Source of the DNA: Thelonectria olida
Lineage: Eukaryota > Ascomycota > Sordariomycetes > Hypocreales > Nectriaceae
Assembly: GCA_020736575.1 (NCBI GenBank)
Contig: JAGPYM010000010.1
Location: 558,001-622,000 of the forward strand
Direction: 5' to 3'
Length of the DNA: 64,000 bases
The translations under genes were made by a program, and so were the position numbers. The notes below the pieces were generated by a model. The model saw only the letters and a list, made by a program, of their open reading frames with translations. It searched no databases and was not told the DNA's origin. Shown here one piece after another: positions 43,951-55,700 of this stretch; within the stretch, counting starts at the first letter, position 1; every line of letters begins with the position of its first letter.

Positions 43951-46648
43951 ATGGCAGAGGTTCTAGGCGCAGTCAGTGGCGCCGTATCTCTGGTTGCCTT
44001 TACCGGGCAACTCGCCAAGAGCGCGGCATCTCTCTATACTTTTGTCAACGATATTAAGGATGCCCCAGATGATGTTCGCCGCATTGCCCAAGAGCTTCAG
44101 ATTTCTCAGCTGGTTCTTAGCAAACTCCCTTCAACATTCACCGGTCAGGACGTGGACTTGAACCAAGCACTTGCACATTGTGAGGGCTGTGTCGACGAAC
44201 TCATTGAATTCAAGAAGAAAATTGATCCAGAGGCACGTCTCAGCCGACATGGGAAGCTCTGGGCGCAATGCAAATTCGCAGCCAAACGCTCTGACTTGGC
44301 CAAGTATTTGAGTAATCTCCAACGCGCCAATTTTCTACTCCAGCAAGCGTGTAGTGTTCAAATCAGGTGGGATTAATTTCTCGAGAATTGGTTCTTCTAT
44401 GGCTCATTGAATTCTAGTCACGATATGCAGCGGGTTGTCGACACATCTGAAGCAATGGCGTCAATGTCGCTTACTACCCAAAAGCTTCTCCGAGATGCAA
44501 CGACCCGGATTGACTCATCAACCCAGTCCACGCAAGCTTTACTTCAACGTGTTCTAGCTCAACAGCCCATAGCCCTCTCATCGATACAAGACCAAGTCAA
44601 CCGCGCAATTCGTACAAGTCTAGAATGCCATCTCCGACAGCTCGTGAAGCGGCAGGAGGCAAACATGGAAGCACAAGTTGCACAACCTTGCGACAACCGA
44701 CTTGATGGTGAAATTGCCCAAATGGAAACATCGACACGAATGAAACTCCGGCCAAGACACCATATGGCTTCACCTACAACAAGTCTTATGACGAATGGAT
44801 GGATCAAAAAGTCCTGTTCAACCAGCCAGTACTGCTTAAGCAGAAACCCCATTTTCGGAACACTGTCGGTCACAACGACAACGACCATCTTCGCACGGAA
44901 AGCAAAAGACGATCCTGAAAGACTCGAATGGAAGAAATCATCTACTACAGTCAGCCATTTACTCCCAGCTTCTTGGCTGACAGCCCGAGGTCTCGTGATC
45001 CGCCGGCACGTCCAAGAATCTATTACAGCCGCAGCGACGACAAGCCAAAGCATTCCCCATTGGAATCTGAGCACGGTTAATATCGTTCAGCTTGATTCAG
45101 AGATTGTGTATGCGTGCAAGAGCCACAATTTAGCCTTGATACGGAAGCTGTTTGACACCAACCAGGCGTCACCATACGATGTAGATGATTCTGGACTCAA
45201 TCTCTTGGGTTTCGTTGCAGTCGGTGTCCAGGTACGTATCTTGCCAGTATGATTTAGCTGGAAAATAAATATTCTAATGAAACAATCAATGTGATATAGC
45301 ACGTAATAGACTGCCCTAACATCGAACAACGGCTCGAGAACCTGGGGGCGATCATCGACTTGCTTCTTGAATCTGGCGTCGACCCTGCCGCTTTGGACAT
45401 ACATAATTAGTTCGTCTTACCATAACGCAACACGCGCATTTCGCCAAAAAGCTAATATAATATTGCAGTATCCCTGCGATGATCTTTGTTACGACATGGG
45501 GCCAGATCTCGCAGTCCCTTGCAAGACTGCCCCAGTATGAAACCTACTTCAAATATTTCTTCAACAAATTGATAGGTGCTGCCCAATCTGACCCCTTCTC
45601 AAATGCCGATACACTAATCGCCATCTCCCCATTTGCCGAATTACGGATAGCCTCCTTCCCAGGCATACCTTTTCGTCGAGGTCATTTCGATGATGAAATT
45701 GCGCCGCTTGCTTTAGAATGGCTATTGCTTCAGGAGGAATGGCCAATTGTTTGGGATCCACGCCAGCTCTCGGAGTTATGCAATATAGGCCCCCTCGATC
45801 ACCGAGAAATACAAAATCATGTCCAAGCTGCTGGGCACTACATGTGTTTTTGGGTAACCAGCCCACCCAAACAAGTGGCTCATTATCTTGACACAAAGTT
45901 GAGTTGGATCAAGAGATTTCTGACATACAGTGCGAGATCTTTGGATTACGGAAACTCGTTTTGTGTCGTTGATGCTCTTCACTGGACTATTCACGAGGCA
46001 GCACAAACAATTGCCTTTTTGACGAAACACAAGTATGGCGGCAACGGTGCACCTTGGATCCGACAACAATTTAGGAAGCTAGTTCTCATCGAAACTTGGC
46101 TGATAGAGGTTATTGAGACGCTGCTGACTTTTGATAAGTCTAGATTTGCCGAGACTGGCATTATGGAAGGTGTTTCAAGCCACGCACAAAGTCACAACCC
46201 CAGGACCTTTCGTGCTTGGCAAAAGGCGGCCCAAGTCTTCAATCATGATTGTGGATCAGTGAGGGCTGAAATAGGACGTCTGGAAGGGAACGGATTAAAT
46301 GATGGGTGGGAAACTGACGACTCACAAGATCACAACTCTGACTGGGAGACGGAAGAGGAGTGGGAAGAGGGTTTCATGCTGGACAGGGCCATGGATCGAC
46401 CCGGTCATGATGGCGAGAATCAACCGTTTGCTATGAATCGGCATAAACGCTCCAGATGTTTCACCAAGGTTGGAGACTCTGCGAGGCATATTGGGCACAT
46501 GTTCACAGCCATGCCTTCGGATCTAGGTAGTGTAGAGGAGGATGAAGATGATATCAACGGGCATTCACAATCATGCCCTTGGGTTGAGATAGGCAAAGAA
46601 GGAAATTGCTCTTGGCTTGTGAGGAAGTCTATGCCCAATATTATTTAA
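43951..46648 (+). CDS. Protein with HeLo-like fungal N-terminal domain and ankyrin-like middle
   Basis: Four exons: 43951-44366, 44418-45231, 45300-45409 and 45469-46648; introns 51, 68 and 59 nt; 2520 nt, 839 aa. Residues 1-135 (MAEVLGAVSGAVSLVAFTGQ...ASLYTFVNDIKDAPDDVRRI) match the helical N-terminal domain seen in fungal NLR-like, ankyrin and HET-associated proteins (Helo_like_N group). A Gln/Ser/Thr-rich, probably coiled-coil stretch follows. At about residues 375-450, EIVYACKSHNLALIRKLFD and RLENLGAIIDLLLESGVDP look like one or two degenerate ankyrin repeats, joined only after splicing. The last 380 residues are not recognised and include an acidic tract (DWETEEEWEEG). No NACHT or NB-ARC P-loop is present. 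A signalling or incompatibility role is inference. Confidence 0.65.
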
Positions 46649-47383
46649 GTTACGAGTTTGAGACTCTTTCATTTTTCATAGCAGCAGGCCAATTCATCAG
46701 AGCTTGAGCCTTGCATGTGACGGAACTTCCCAAAACTCAGAGGATCAAACACAGGCCGGATAGATAGCAAGGCCTTCAGTTGGTTCAGCCTGCGTGTAAT
46801 CGGCGCGTCGTGCAAGTCACAGAGTCCAATTAACTCTACAGTTACTATACCGCTCCAGGTTTGCCCTCATGCCTGCGGGCACCAGCAAGGATAAATACGG
46901 TCTGACAGGGTCTTCCAGAACTTGACCTGGAAGGCTAGAACTCATGGACGGCGGACGGTCGGAATGGTCTTAATTGAGGCGTCCAGAAGCCTGAACATGA
47001 GGACCCTTGCCATTCGCGCCCGGAATGTGGGCGCGCCCTCATCCGAGCTCGACTCCAGTCTTCCAACGCTAATTAAGACTGCTTGCTGAGCCGCAGGGCG
47101 ATCCCATGCGACTTGAGACGACCGTTGCCCGCCGTCCCGATCTTGACATGCAGCTTGTGGAGGTAATCTCGCTTAGAAGTGCGGAGAATTGAGTGCCGCC
47201 TTCGCTTGGCTTTGTGACTACTACGTAGTATGCATTGATTCCAGGTCTCTTCTATGACAAGTGAAGTTGACTCGACGTGGAAATTCGCTCTTCGTAGACT
47301 AAACATCGTTCGAGAGGCATTCGTGTTGGTCCTTTGCCGGAAAATAATCATCTCAGCAACTCTCGATGCTACTCTACAGTCTC
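46649..47383. other. Convergent intergenic, 735 bp
   Basis: This lies between two 3' ends. Open frames here are shadows without domains. Nothing else is seen. Confidence 0.5.
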
Positions 47384-49160
47384 TCATTTCACCCCCCAGG
47401 CACCAAGAACATTCCGACTGCTTTCTCCCCCGTTTTGACCTCTGCCAGACTCTAGCTTTCTTACACGGTTCACCAAAAGCCCGACACAAATGGGCCCAAT
47501 CATTGTGCAGAGCGAAATGGCCCAGACAATCACTAAGAAGAGCCCGTTGGATTGATGGCCAAATATCCCCTTGCTCTCGCCGAGCGAGGCAACCAAGAAG
47601 CCAATCTCGCCACGGGCTACCATTCCAAGCCCAATGATGCTTGCTGGGTAGAGAGACTTTGGCTTGTCTGGTTTTGGTGTTGCATTTCGGATTGTGGGGG
47701 CATTCGTGGGTGAATTCTCGTCCATCCCTTCTTGACTGTCTCTTGTCCCTGGCTGCACCTCTTGATTGGAAGTAAACTCGTTGGCAGCGGCACATTGAGC
47801 ACCAGGGGTCAACGGAACGCGTTTGCTTTCAAGGATGGAAGCTTGTCGAACAAGTTTTGCAGCTCCTCGGAACGGGTTAGGGAAAGGCATCAGCCATAAC
47901 CCGCATGCCAGTTTGCTAGCTGTCATGAGAATAGTGTAGATGATACCGCGCCATACCACAGGGCCAGAAAACATTCTAGTGACGGGAACAGAGAACCCAA
48001 TGGATGACTGGGAGTTGAGGTTAGCAACTCATAACTATGCTAGAAGAGGAGCACGTACGAAGAAGAACGGCTTGAGTACATACTCTACTACTGGCTTGTA
48101 GTAGCAATCATAGACCTCCACCCCCAGCCCATCGCCGTCTTCTCTGGAATCAAGGGAGCCTTGGGAAGTGGGCGTAGCCGGGCTCGGCATTTGCGTGTCC
48201 TCGGGATCCGAAGCTGGTCCCTGGGCCTCGGATGAGGAGCCTCGCATGCATTGGACATGGGGAACTTCAGAGTCCCACCAGCTCACAGCTGCACCTGCCA
48301 CGTACGCTGCCAAAAGACTGGATGTCCCGGCAAACGTGCCCGCAATGACCAAGGCGAGTAGTAGAGCCGTGTGTACGATGAACGCAGTCTGTCGGAGTTT
48401 GAGGAAGGAGGCAAGCTTCGAACCCTTGCTGCTCTCTCGCATCGAGTTCAGTTTAAGAGTCGCCGGAAGAACAACAAACCTGCACAGGACAGGAACAACG
48501 ACTGCAAACGCCAAAGACACTATAACTGGGCGAATTACAATGACAGGATCGAACTCATCACCTCCGAGATTAGAAACAACCTGGACCAGGATGAGACCAA
48601 CAACATCGTCAATCATTGCCGCGCTTGTCAGAACAACGCCGAGACGGGTGGCAGAGAGGCCACTGGTTCCAAGAATGGTAAACGTTGTTCCCAGACTCGT
48701 TGAACAAAGCGCGGCCCCTGCAGTAAAGGCTTGCAATGGTGTGGCACCCATCATCGGCTGCAGGGTGAACGAGAGGCCAATGGGAATTGCGATTCCCGTC
48801 ATTGCAACACCGGTTGAAAGCCAGAGGTTTGCTTTCATGGACTTGAACGAGGTAGCCAAACCACCTATGGCGGTATGTGAGAAACTTCATTCTGGAATTG
48901 CTTGAGATGGGTGAAGTACCTTCATACACAATGAGGATTAGACCTAGATAACCCAGTTGCATGACTGCATTCTCGACGTCACTGTTCAATAGTTTACCGC
49001 CAGGGGTACCCCATGCGATGCCGAGGAGTACTTGGCCGAGCAAGCCGCAAAAGGCAACCTTATCCAGGCCATAATTGACAATGTTTAGGGTCAGTAGAAA
49101 CCCGGAAAGAATTGAGATGACCTCAATTGAGGGTTCGTGGTATGGAACGGAGGATGCCAT
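47384..49160 (-). CDS. Sodium/hydrogen exchanger family (CPA-type) antiporter
   Basis: Three exons: 49160-48920, 48864-48059 and 48007-47384; introns 55 and 51 nt; 1671 nt, 556 aa. The upstream frame opens with TTG, so MASSVPYHEP at 49160 is the start. There are 11-13 hydrophobic segments, with the ion-binding pair in SAAMIDDVVGLILV, and MVARGEIGFLVA near the C-terminus as in KefB/NhaA-like CPA2 carriers. GAALCSTSLGTTFTIL is the unwound-helix motif of this fold. Two hydrophilic loops are long: about 70 residues rich in Ser, Pro and Asp after AGAAVSWWDSEV, and about 70 residues before SLYPASIIGLGMVA. It exports Na+ or K+ in exchange for H+ at the plasma membrane or an organelle. Confidence 0.88.
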
Positions 49161-51267
49161 GGCTTCACATATTGAAAGATGAGATTGATTCAAGTTCTCT
49201 TTTGCACATTTTCCCTCGCTGCCAAGAAACCGTGCACGGGTCTTTATTTATCCGCCTAGCCTGTCATTGTCACAAGCCAGTCAACGAGCTTGGGAATGGT
49301 TCCTTTTCTGGAAGGGCTATTGTAGAAGTATGGAAGGAATATTATAACGAACCCTTGCCTCTGGGCTTTATTCTCTTCATTACTTTGCCCGCTCATGCCA
49401 ACCGCCATTGCATTATAAATGCCTTACGAATAGATTGAAGGCCGCCTGGCTCAGCCGAGATTCCTCTTCGGGGAACTGCTCTCGGGTCCGAACCAGTCAA
49501 ATGGCAGGGTCGTGATGTGATGATCCACCATGTAACCCAGAGGCTTCTGATATCTCCGTAGTGTTAAACATCGAGGCTTCGGGAAAGACAACGGTGTCTC
49601 GCCAGGGTAATTTGTTCTAACTGAGGGCTAAAGTAGTGCGGGCGAGCGAAAGGCGGCAGAAATTCTCAGCCCAGGTGGGACGGTTGCCAGCAGGGCATGA
49701 CCTGGGGCAAATAGACGCCGGTGCTGGAGGAAACCAAGACGGCTCAGGGCTAAAACAGTCTAATTGAGCTACAGGTGCGGGAACAGGCGGTTCTCTAAGG
49801 CTGGGCTGTCTAGGGCTGACGTGGAATTGAAGCTGGGGCCGCTCATACATGATTCAAGCAATCACCAGACGACTGACGGAGACGCCCGTGCTGCAGCGGA
49901 ATCTAGACAAAGACGAGAGGATTCGACACACTGAAGAGGCAAAATAGGAGTCCTTTCCCGAGACTAGGGACATCCGCGTATGCAACTCCTAAATCAAGTC
50001 GCCGAAGCAGCCGTTCGTTGTCTACCCACCCGAAAATGGGGTTGCATTCCAACGACATCGACGGTGACGCTTGGCATATTAATGGCAATTAATGGCCCAG
50101 TCACAGTCAGCTCTCCAATTCCGAATGCTCGGTACCCTTGATCAGTGCTTACTGGTGTCGATGCCCACGTGTAAACCGAAGGAACGCTGCGGCGAAGCTG
50201 TCAGATTGATTAATCACATCCATTTCACACTGCCTCTTCTGGCAAGAGGCGTTTGCATTCGCTCGGCAGGTGGGACAGGACGAGACGAAGACATTCTCCG
50301 AGCCCGTTTATCATGTGTTGGTTGCTTTACGCTGCTCGGGCTTGGCCCGGGTGTAAGCACAGCTCTAGCGGCGACGATTACGGAACAGAATAGCAAGCGA
50401 GGAACCGTCGCAGGGGTCTGGCCTTGGCTTCTCGGAACATGGGGCTTGTCCGGAAGCTCGAGGCCAGGGACAGGGAGGTCAGGAACGACTTCCGGAGAAG
50501 AGTCTAGATTCGCAGGGTTGCATCGATCTCTCGATGAAGCAAGCGTCTTTCACGCATTCCATGTCGATCCAGGGTCGTCAACCATGGAAAAGTCTGGCCT
50601 GATTCTCCAAACCAAGACTGGGGAATTGCAAGGGGCTTATAACCGAACGAGACATGACTTGCCATGGGGCGGGGTAGCTTGCCTCCGTATCGCCATAGCC
50701 ACGAGGGGGTCAGTCTCAAGAGCACGGCCAAGGCGTTGTTCGCAATTTAACGGTCGGTGGTTTCGTTGAACCTTTTCAGAAGTTCGGGGAAGTCTTCCAG
50801 CAGCTGCTCCTCGAGTCTCCTTGTCATGTGATGTCGTCGTAGCCGAAGCCTGACACCTGGCACCAAGTTGATTCGTCTTGCCGTTTCTTCTTTAGGGGTT
50901 TGTCAATAATGTGCCTGCTGTTTACAGTTTCGCCCATGCCTATTGGTACGGGCTTGAGGCGTTAATTGGCGTTGGGCTGAAGGTGCTTGGATAGACTGCA
51001 TAGAGTGGGTAATTTTTTTATAAGGGTTAGCGTGGTGTGACTCGCCCGTCCATAGACGTATCCGGCGAAGCCAAAAAGATCAACCAGTTATTATCTCACT
51101 GCGTGAGAGAACTGCACCACACATCGGCCTATAAGGAGTCGTAAGCTTGGCGCGCACTCGCCGACCAACATGTTTCCTTACATAAATAAGTCTACCTAAT
51201 ATTATAAAATATAATAGCACCTAGGCCTCAGAAAATTAAAATATATCTAATACATCCAACATATCAT
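49161..51267. other. Intergenic, 2.1 kb
   Basis: A frame at 50092-50769 (225 codons, ATG start) has no recognisable domain and biased composition; I do not call it a gene. A direct repeat ATTAATGGC occurs twice at about 50079-50097. The stretch 51180-51265, next to the tyrosinase 3' end, is very AT-rich. Confidence 0.5.
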
Positions 51268-52598
51268 CTATAGGTAAACATAGCAGAAAGGTCCAGACAG
51301 AGTGCTCATGAGGTCCTTGATCTGTCGCTTCTGGCCAGCCCAGCCGTACTCAACATAGTCATCAAAGGTAGTGTTCGCACTGGGTGGCGTATCGAGGAAC
51401 GTGTTGGTGCCCAGGAGTGCATTCGCGCCCAATAGACGCTCCTTGGGGTTCAGCATCTGCCAGATCCACCAAGTGCGGTCGATCATGGCATGATGGAGGT
51501 AAAAGGCAGGCTCACCCGGCGATACATAAACGTCACGGCCGGGATCTCCACCAAAGGAGTAGTGGCCGCCGCCGTGGACGCCGAGATCGCCAGAGCCGGG
51601 GATGCCCTGCATCGTCATTTGGAAATCATAGACGTTCTTGGGCTTGAGGATGTTGTTGAGGATAGCAGTGGCATTGGCGTATCGGGTGTTGACTGCATTG
51701 GAAAGATCTCGCTTCAAGCAGCGGGGGTTCCATGCAAGGGGGTTTGTGGTGGTGGACGTGATGCCTCCAGGGAGGTCCAGAGCAGCAGGACCGAGGTTGA
51801 CAGTCATGTCGGAGAAGGGACCCGACTTGACGCAGCCGCCACCCGAACCAGCCTTGAGGTAGATCGGGGGAAGACCGGTGGAGGCACCGAGGACGATGTC
51901 GTCCTGACCGGCAATGTACTCGCCATCAGTGCCCATGGAGTACTCGCTACCGTCGAAGATGGAGGACTTGTTCAGGCCGGTGACGGCAGTGAGGCCCCAG
52001 TCCCAGTACTTGAGTTGGTCAGTAGGGTTGCGTGCAGAAGGATGTAACTACATGTTGCTTACAGGCTGGGTGCCAGTGTAACCACACTCGGTGCGGAGAG
52101 CCTCCTCGTACAACCAGGTAAAGTACCGGTGCCACACAAGGAAGTTGCCCGTGTAGTGGATGGTCAGGGTCTGGTTGATGTGCGTAGCGACAAAGTCGTC
52201 GAAGCGCGTCTTGGCACCAGGAGCCGCAGACGAGGGAGTCAATGCGGGCTTGCCCTGGATACACTTGACAGCATCTACATAGGCCTTCTTCTCCTTCTTG
52301 GAGAGAGTGTTCCTGAAGGGATGGTGTTAACACCGATCATGATATGCAGTGCAACGACGGAGAGCGGGCCAACTTACCATTCGCGGCGGATGCGGATGTT
52401 GCTCCAGCTGCAGGTGCTGCCACGTTTCGCAGCGTCCGAGACCAGCGACTGGGCCTGGTCGTAAGCAGACTGGGCCAGGTCCGAGATCTCATCAATGTTT
52501 GTGACCTCGGGGCTGGACGACTCAGTGGTCGTCACAGCCTGTGGCAGAGCGAGCGCGCCAGAGGCGGCGGCCAAGACGGTAAGGAACCCGGCACGCAT
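51268..52598 (-). CDS. Secreted tyrosinase (type-3 copper oxidase)
   Basis: Three exons: 52598-52378, 52312-52063 and 52008-51268; introns 65 and 54 nt; 1212 nt, 403 aa. MRAGFLTVLAAASGALALP is a signal peptide. The CuA site has His118, His126 and His135 (HYTGNFLVWHRYF); the CuB site has His302 and His306 (GVHGGGH) and His329/His330 (FYLHHAMIDRTWW). Such enzymes oxidise monophenols and catechols to quinones. It is of the short secreted fungal type without the C-terminal lid domain of about 100 residues found in mushroom-type proenzymes. N-x-S/T sites agree with secretion. The upstream frame opens with TTG, so 52598 is the start. Confidence 0.92.
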
Positions 52599-54392
52599 GT
52601 TGACAGGCAATTAATGAGAGACAATGGGGACGACGAAATTGACAAGGGCCCACGTTTTTCGACACCTCTGAGTTGGTTTGAGGAAGGTGAAGTGACAAAC
52701 AAAACGAACAGAAAGACGAGCAACGGACTATATACTCCAGCCGCGAGACGGCCGCGTCGGATGCCCAACTCATTGTGGTAGAGCTCCAAGGCAGGCCCCC
52801 TCAACCATGGGACCACCGGCATGAGTTCCTCATCATGGATTGGGGCGAGCCACCGCGAGAGTAAATTTCCCAAGCAAGATTGGCGGGCTGTGTTGGGACT
52901 GTTGGTTATGCTCTCTGCGAAGGAATGGTCGTGGTACAAGAGAGGGGGGCCAGCACATCGAACAACGGTCAAGAAGGCCCACCGTCGCCCTCGATACTGA
53001 GTCGAGGCACCAGGGTTTGGGCCTGGTCGAAGATTTACCAGGTACGCAGAACAAAGATCAGATTCGAAATCGGGGGCGTATGGGCCCATTGTCCACAAGC
53101 ACAGGGATCCGGCATTTGAGCTGCAGGGCTGGCGTCGACGCTACCAAGCCGGGCATGTCAGGGGAATGCGAGGATGCTTCCAGGTTGGATCATGTTTCTT
53201 GGCCCGTGTTGCAACGGTGCCGTTGAGTGTGCCAGTTCCCTGCAGAGCCGAATTGCTAGGTAGGGCAGGGATCGACAACCGAGCAACAACTCTGCGCTAG
53301 ACCATCTCGCCAGGGCTAAGCAAGTTTGTGATCCGGAAACTCGTCCGTTCCCGCAGTGGATTGTGTCGAGTCAATTGCGATGCTCCTGGCTGATGCTGGA
53401 AATCATGGCGATCAGCTCTGTCGATCCCATGGCAACGCCGAGCGAGACATTGCAAAATGGCCATTGGTTCCTCCAATTCACGGGTATAACGACGGAATAG
53501 ACTTAGGCACAACGTCGTTAGGCGACGCCTCATAACGCAGTCCGGCTGCGGCAGTCTCCCGCATCCCGTCCTCAGATGCGCCGCTTTCGTCGACTGATTT
53601 CTGCCTTCTTCGTCTGGTCAAGCCGCCGCCGATGTCACCCTTCGGCCCCTGGCCACACGCTCCAGGCGCCGGATCCGCCGCATTATGCCATGCAGTGGAG
53701 CATCTTACGAGATGGTTGCCCATGGGCCATCCATGATCCTTCGGCTGAAGACTAGTTAGTGCTTCCCAAGAAGATGTGAACAGAGCCCCTTGAACCCTTG
53801 GATCTGCTCCCCCGTGAGCAATGTGGTCCGTTTTGCTGGAAAGGGTCAACCTGGGATATTATTCTTATTCACCGCATCGTACGACCTTGGGCCGTCAGTG
53901 TTGCTGTGATAATCATCTTGATCTCATGCAGATGAGCATCTCCGGTTATCTGTATATCTGCCTGATTTAGAGTTGGCTGTTCGCCTGTCCACGCCTGCCG
54001 GGGAGTGCGACTCCGCAACAGGTTGTCCATACTAACTGGGCGTATTCCAGCCTTTGAGAGTTCCGTATTGAGACTTTCGTAGAAGCGGAAGAGCTAATAA
54101 CGACGATAGCTCCCATCATATAGACCCATTACCCAGAGTCGACGTAAGGGCGGTTCCGCTGGATGGGTAGTTCCATCACCGTGCCTGGTGGCGTTCCCTC
54201 CACGACCAGACCAGTCCTTGTGTGGGACGGCCGCCATGTCTTGGACATTCGATAGTCCCCTTGTACTTTCCACGTGGAAAGATTCGTCCCCCCTCCGTCT
54301 CACTCTCAGTCTTTCTTATTATTCCCGGCTCCGTCGTCTCGTCCCCCCAATGTCCCAGAGTTCTGGGACATCTCCTGCAGCCAACTGCCACC
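52599..54392. other. Divergent intergenic, 1.8 kb
   Basis: This is the shared upstream region of the tyrosinase and 7TM protein genes. Open frames on both strands overlap and show no domains. The last 130 bp before 54393 are CT-rich, as in fungal leaders. Confidence 0.5.
52729..52734 (-). promoter_or_regulatory. TATA-like box (TATATA) of the tyrosinase gene
   Basis: TATATA reads on the minus strand 131 bp before the tyrosinase ATG, a plausible core promoter element. Confidence 0.35.
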
Positions 54393-55700
54393 ATGGATGA
54401 GCGTGCAGAACTTCCGTCGAACCCCAACGAAGATGGAAGCAAGGACATCTTGGGCGCGACCACCTTCATCATTGCTCTAGCGACAATCACCGTCTTCGCT
54501 CGCCTCTACGTGCGAGTGTCTGTGATCCGCAACACGGGATGGGATGTGCGTCCACTCGTTTCCCCGCTCTTTGCTTTTTCGTGCGTTCGTGAGCTGACCC
54601 TTTCTGCAGGATTGGTTTATGGTCACTGCCCTTCTCTTCGCTTGGGCCGGACAAGGACTCATCTTTGGAGAAACCGCCAACGGCGCCGGACGACATGTTG
54701 GCGATGTTGACCCCGACGTATACATGATCGGCATGAAGCTCAACTTCATCAGTCAACCGATATTCTTAATCGCCATTTGTATCGTGAAACTTTCGGTGGG
54801 ATCTTCGCTGTTACGAATTGCCTCGACAAAGTTTTACCGAATTCTCATCCTGTCCATCATGGTCTTCATGGCTGTGTATACCATCATCTGCTTTTTCGTA
54901 AGTGCAAAGCATCTTGGCCTGGAGAGCTCAGCTGACTCATTCAGACACTCGTCTTCCAATGTACCGATATTCGCATCCAATGGGATGACAGCGTGAAAGC
55001 GACCTGCTGGTCCAAAGCGACGCTCCAGGGGCTCTCGTATACGAACGCGGCGCTCAACATTCTAACCGACCTCCTATTTGCGATCGTCATTCCCACGCCC
55101 ATGCTGTGGAATCTCAATGTACACTTCCGAACCCGTGTCACCCTCATTGGCATTCTCGGCCTCGGAGTATTCGCTTGCGCTGCTGCCTTTGTCAAGCTGG
55201 GATACGTGACCAACTATGGTAAACTTGGAGACTGGCTCTGGGATTCGAGAAATATCACCATTTGGACATGCGTAGAGCTCAATGTTGGAATCATTGCCGG
55301 CAGCTTGCCAACATTGCGGCCCATCTTCAGACGCTTCCTCGGCAGCACATACGGCAAGTCGTCGCGAAAGACGCCCACGACCGCCGGCACCAACTACGGT
55401 CGCGGAACCATGCGAAGCGGCAGCAACTGGCACACATTGTCCAGCGGTCGACGTGGCGCCGACGAGCAAATTGACGAGGCGAGCAGTGAAAGAGCCATCA
55501 ACGCTCGGGTCGACGAGTACGAGCTTCAGAACCGTATAGCAAGCCCACAGGGCATCACAAACAAGACGACGATTCTTACCTCAATAGACGCCAAGTCTAG
55601 CGACGAAAGCCTCGATCACATCGGCCAGTACCACTCTGGTATTACAAAGACCACCGTGACGAAAGTCGAGGTCTCTAAGCCCGACTCTTTGTCGTCGTGA
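54393..55700 (+). CDS. Seven-helix fungal rhodopsin-like (PTH11-related) membrane protein
   Basis: Three exons: 54393-54545, 54610-54897 and 54945-55700; introns 64 and 47 nt; 1197 nt, 398 aa. The ATG has a strong context (CCACCATGG). Seven hydrophobic segments can be drawn, from FIIALATITVFARLYVR to ELNVGIIAGSLPTLRPIFRR. Family landmarks include WDDWFMVTALLF after helix 1, QCTDIRIQWD in the third loop, YTNAALNILTDLLFAIVIPTP and the ELNVGIIAGSLPTLRP block of the fungal rhodopsin domain (PF20684-like). No retinal-binding lysine is expected in this group. The Ser/Thr-rich tail of about 130 residues is cytosolic. There is no N-terminal CFEM domain, unlike PTH11 itself. A surface-sensing role is inferred from related proteins. 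Confidence 0.85.

Noticed and set aside
50092..50769. 225-codon frame with an ATG upstream of the tyrosinase 3' end
   Set aside because: No domain or conserved pattern; Gly/Ser/Arg-rich text typical of a chance frame in GC-rich DNA.
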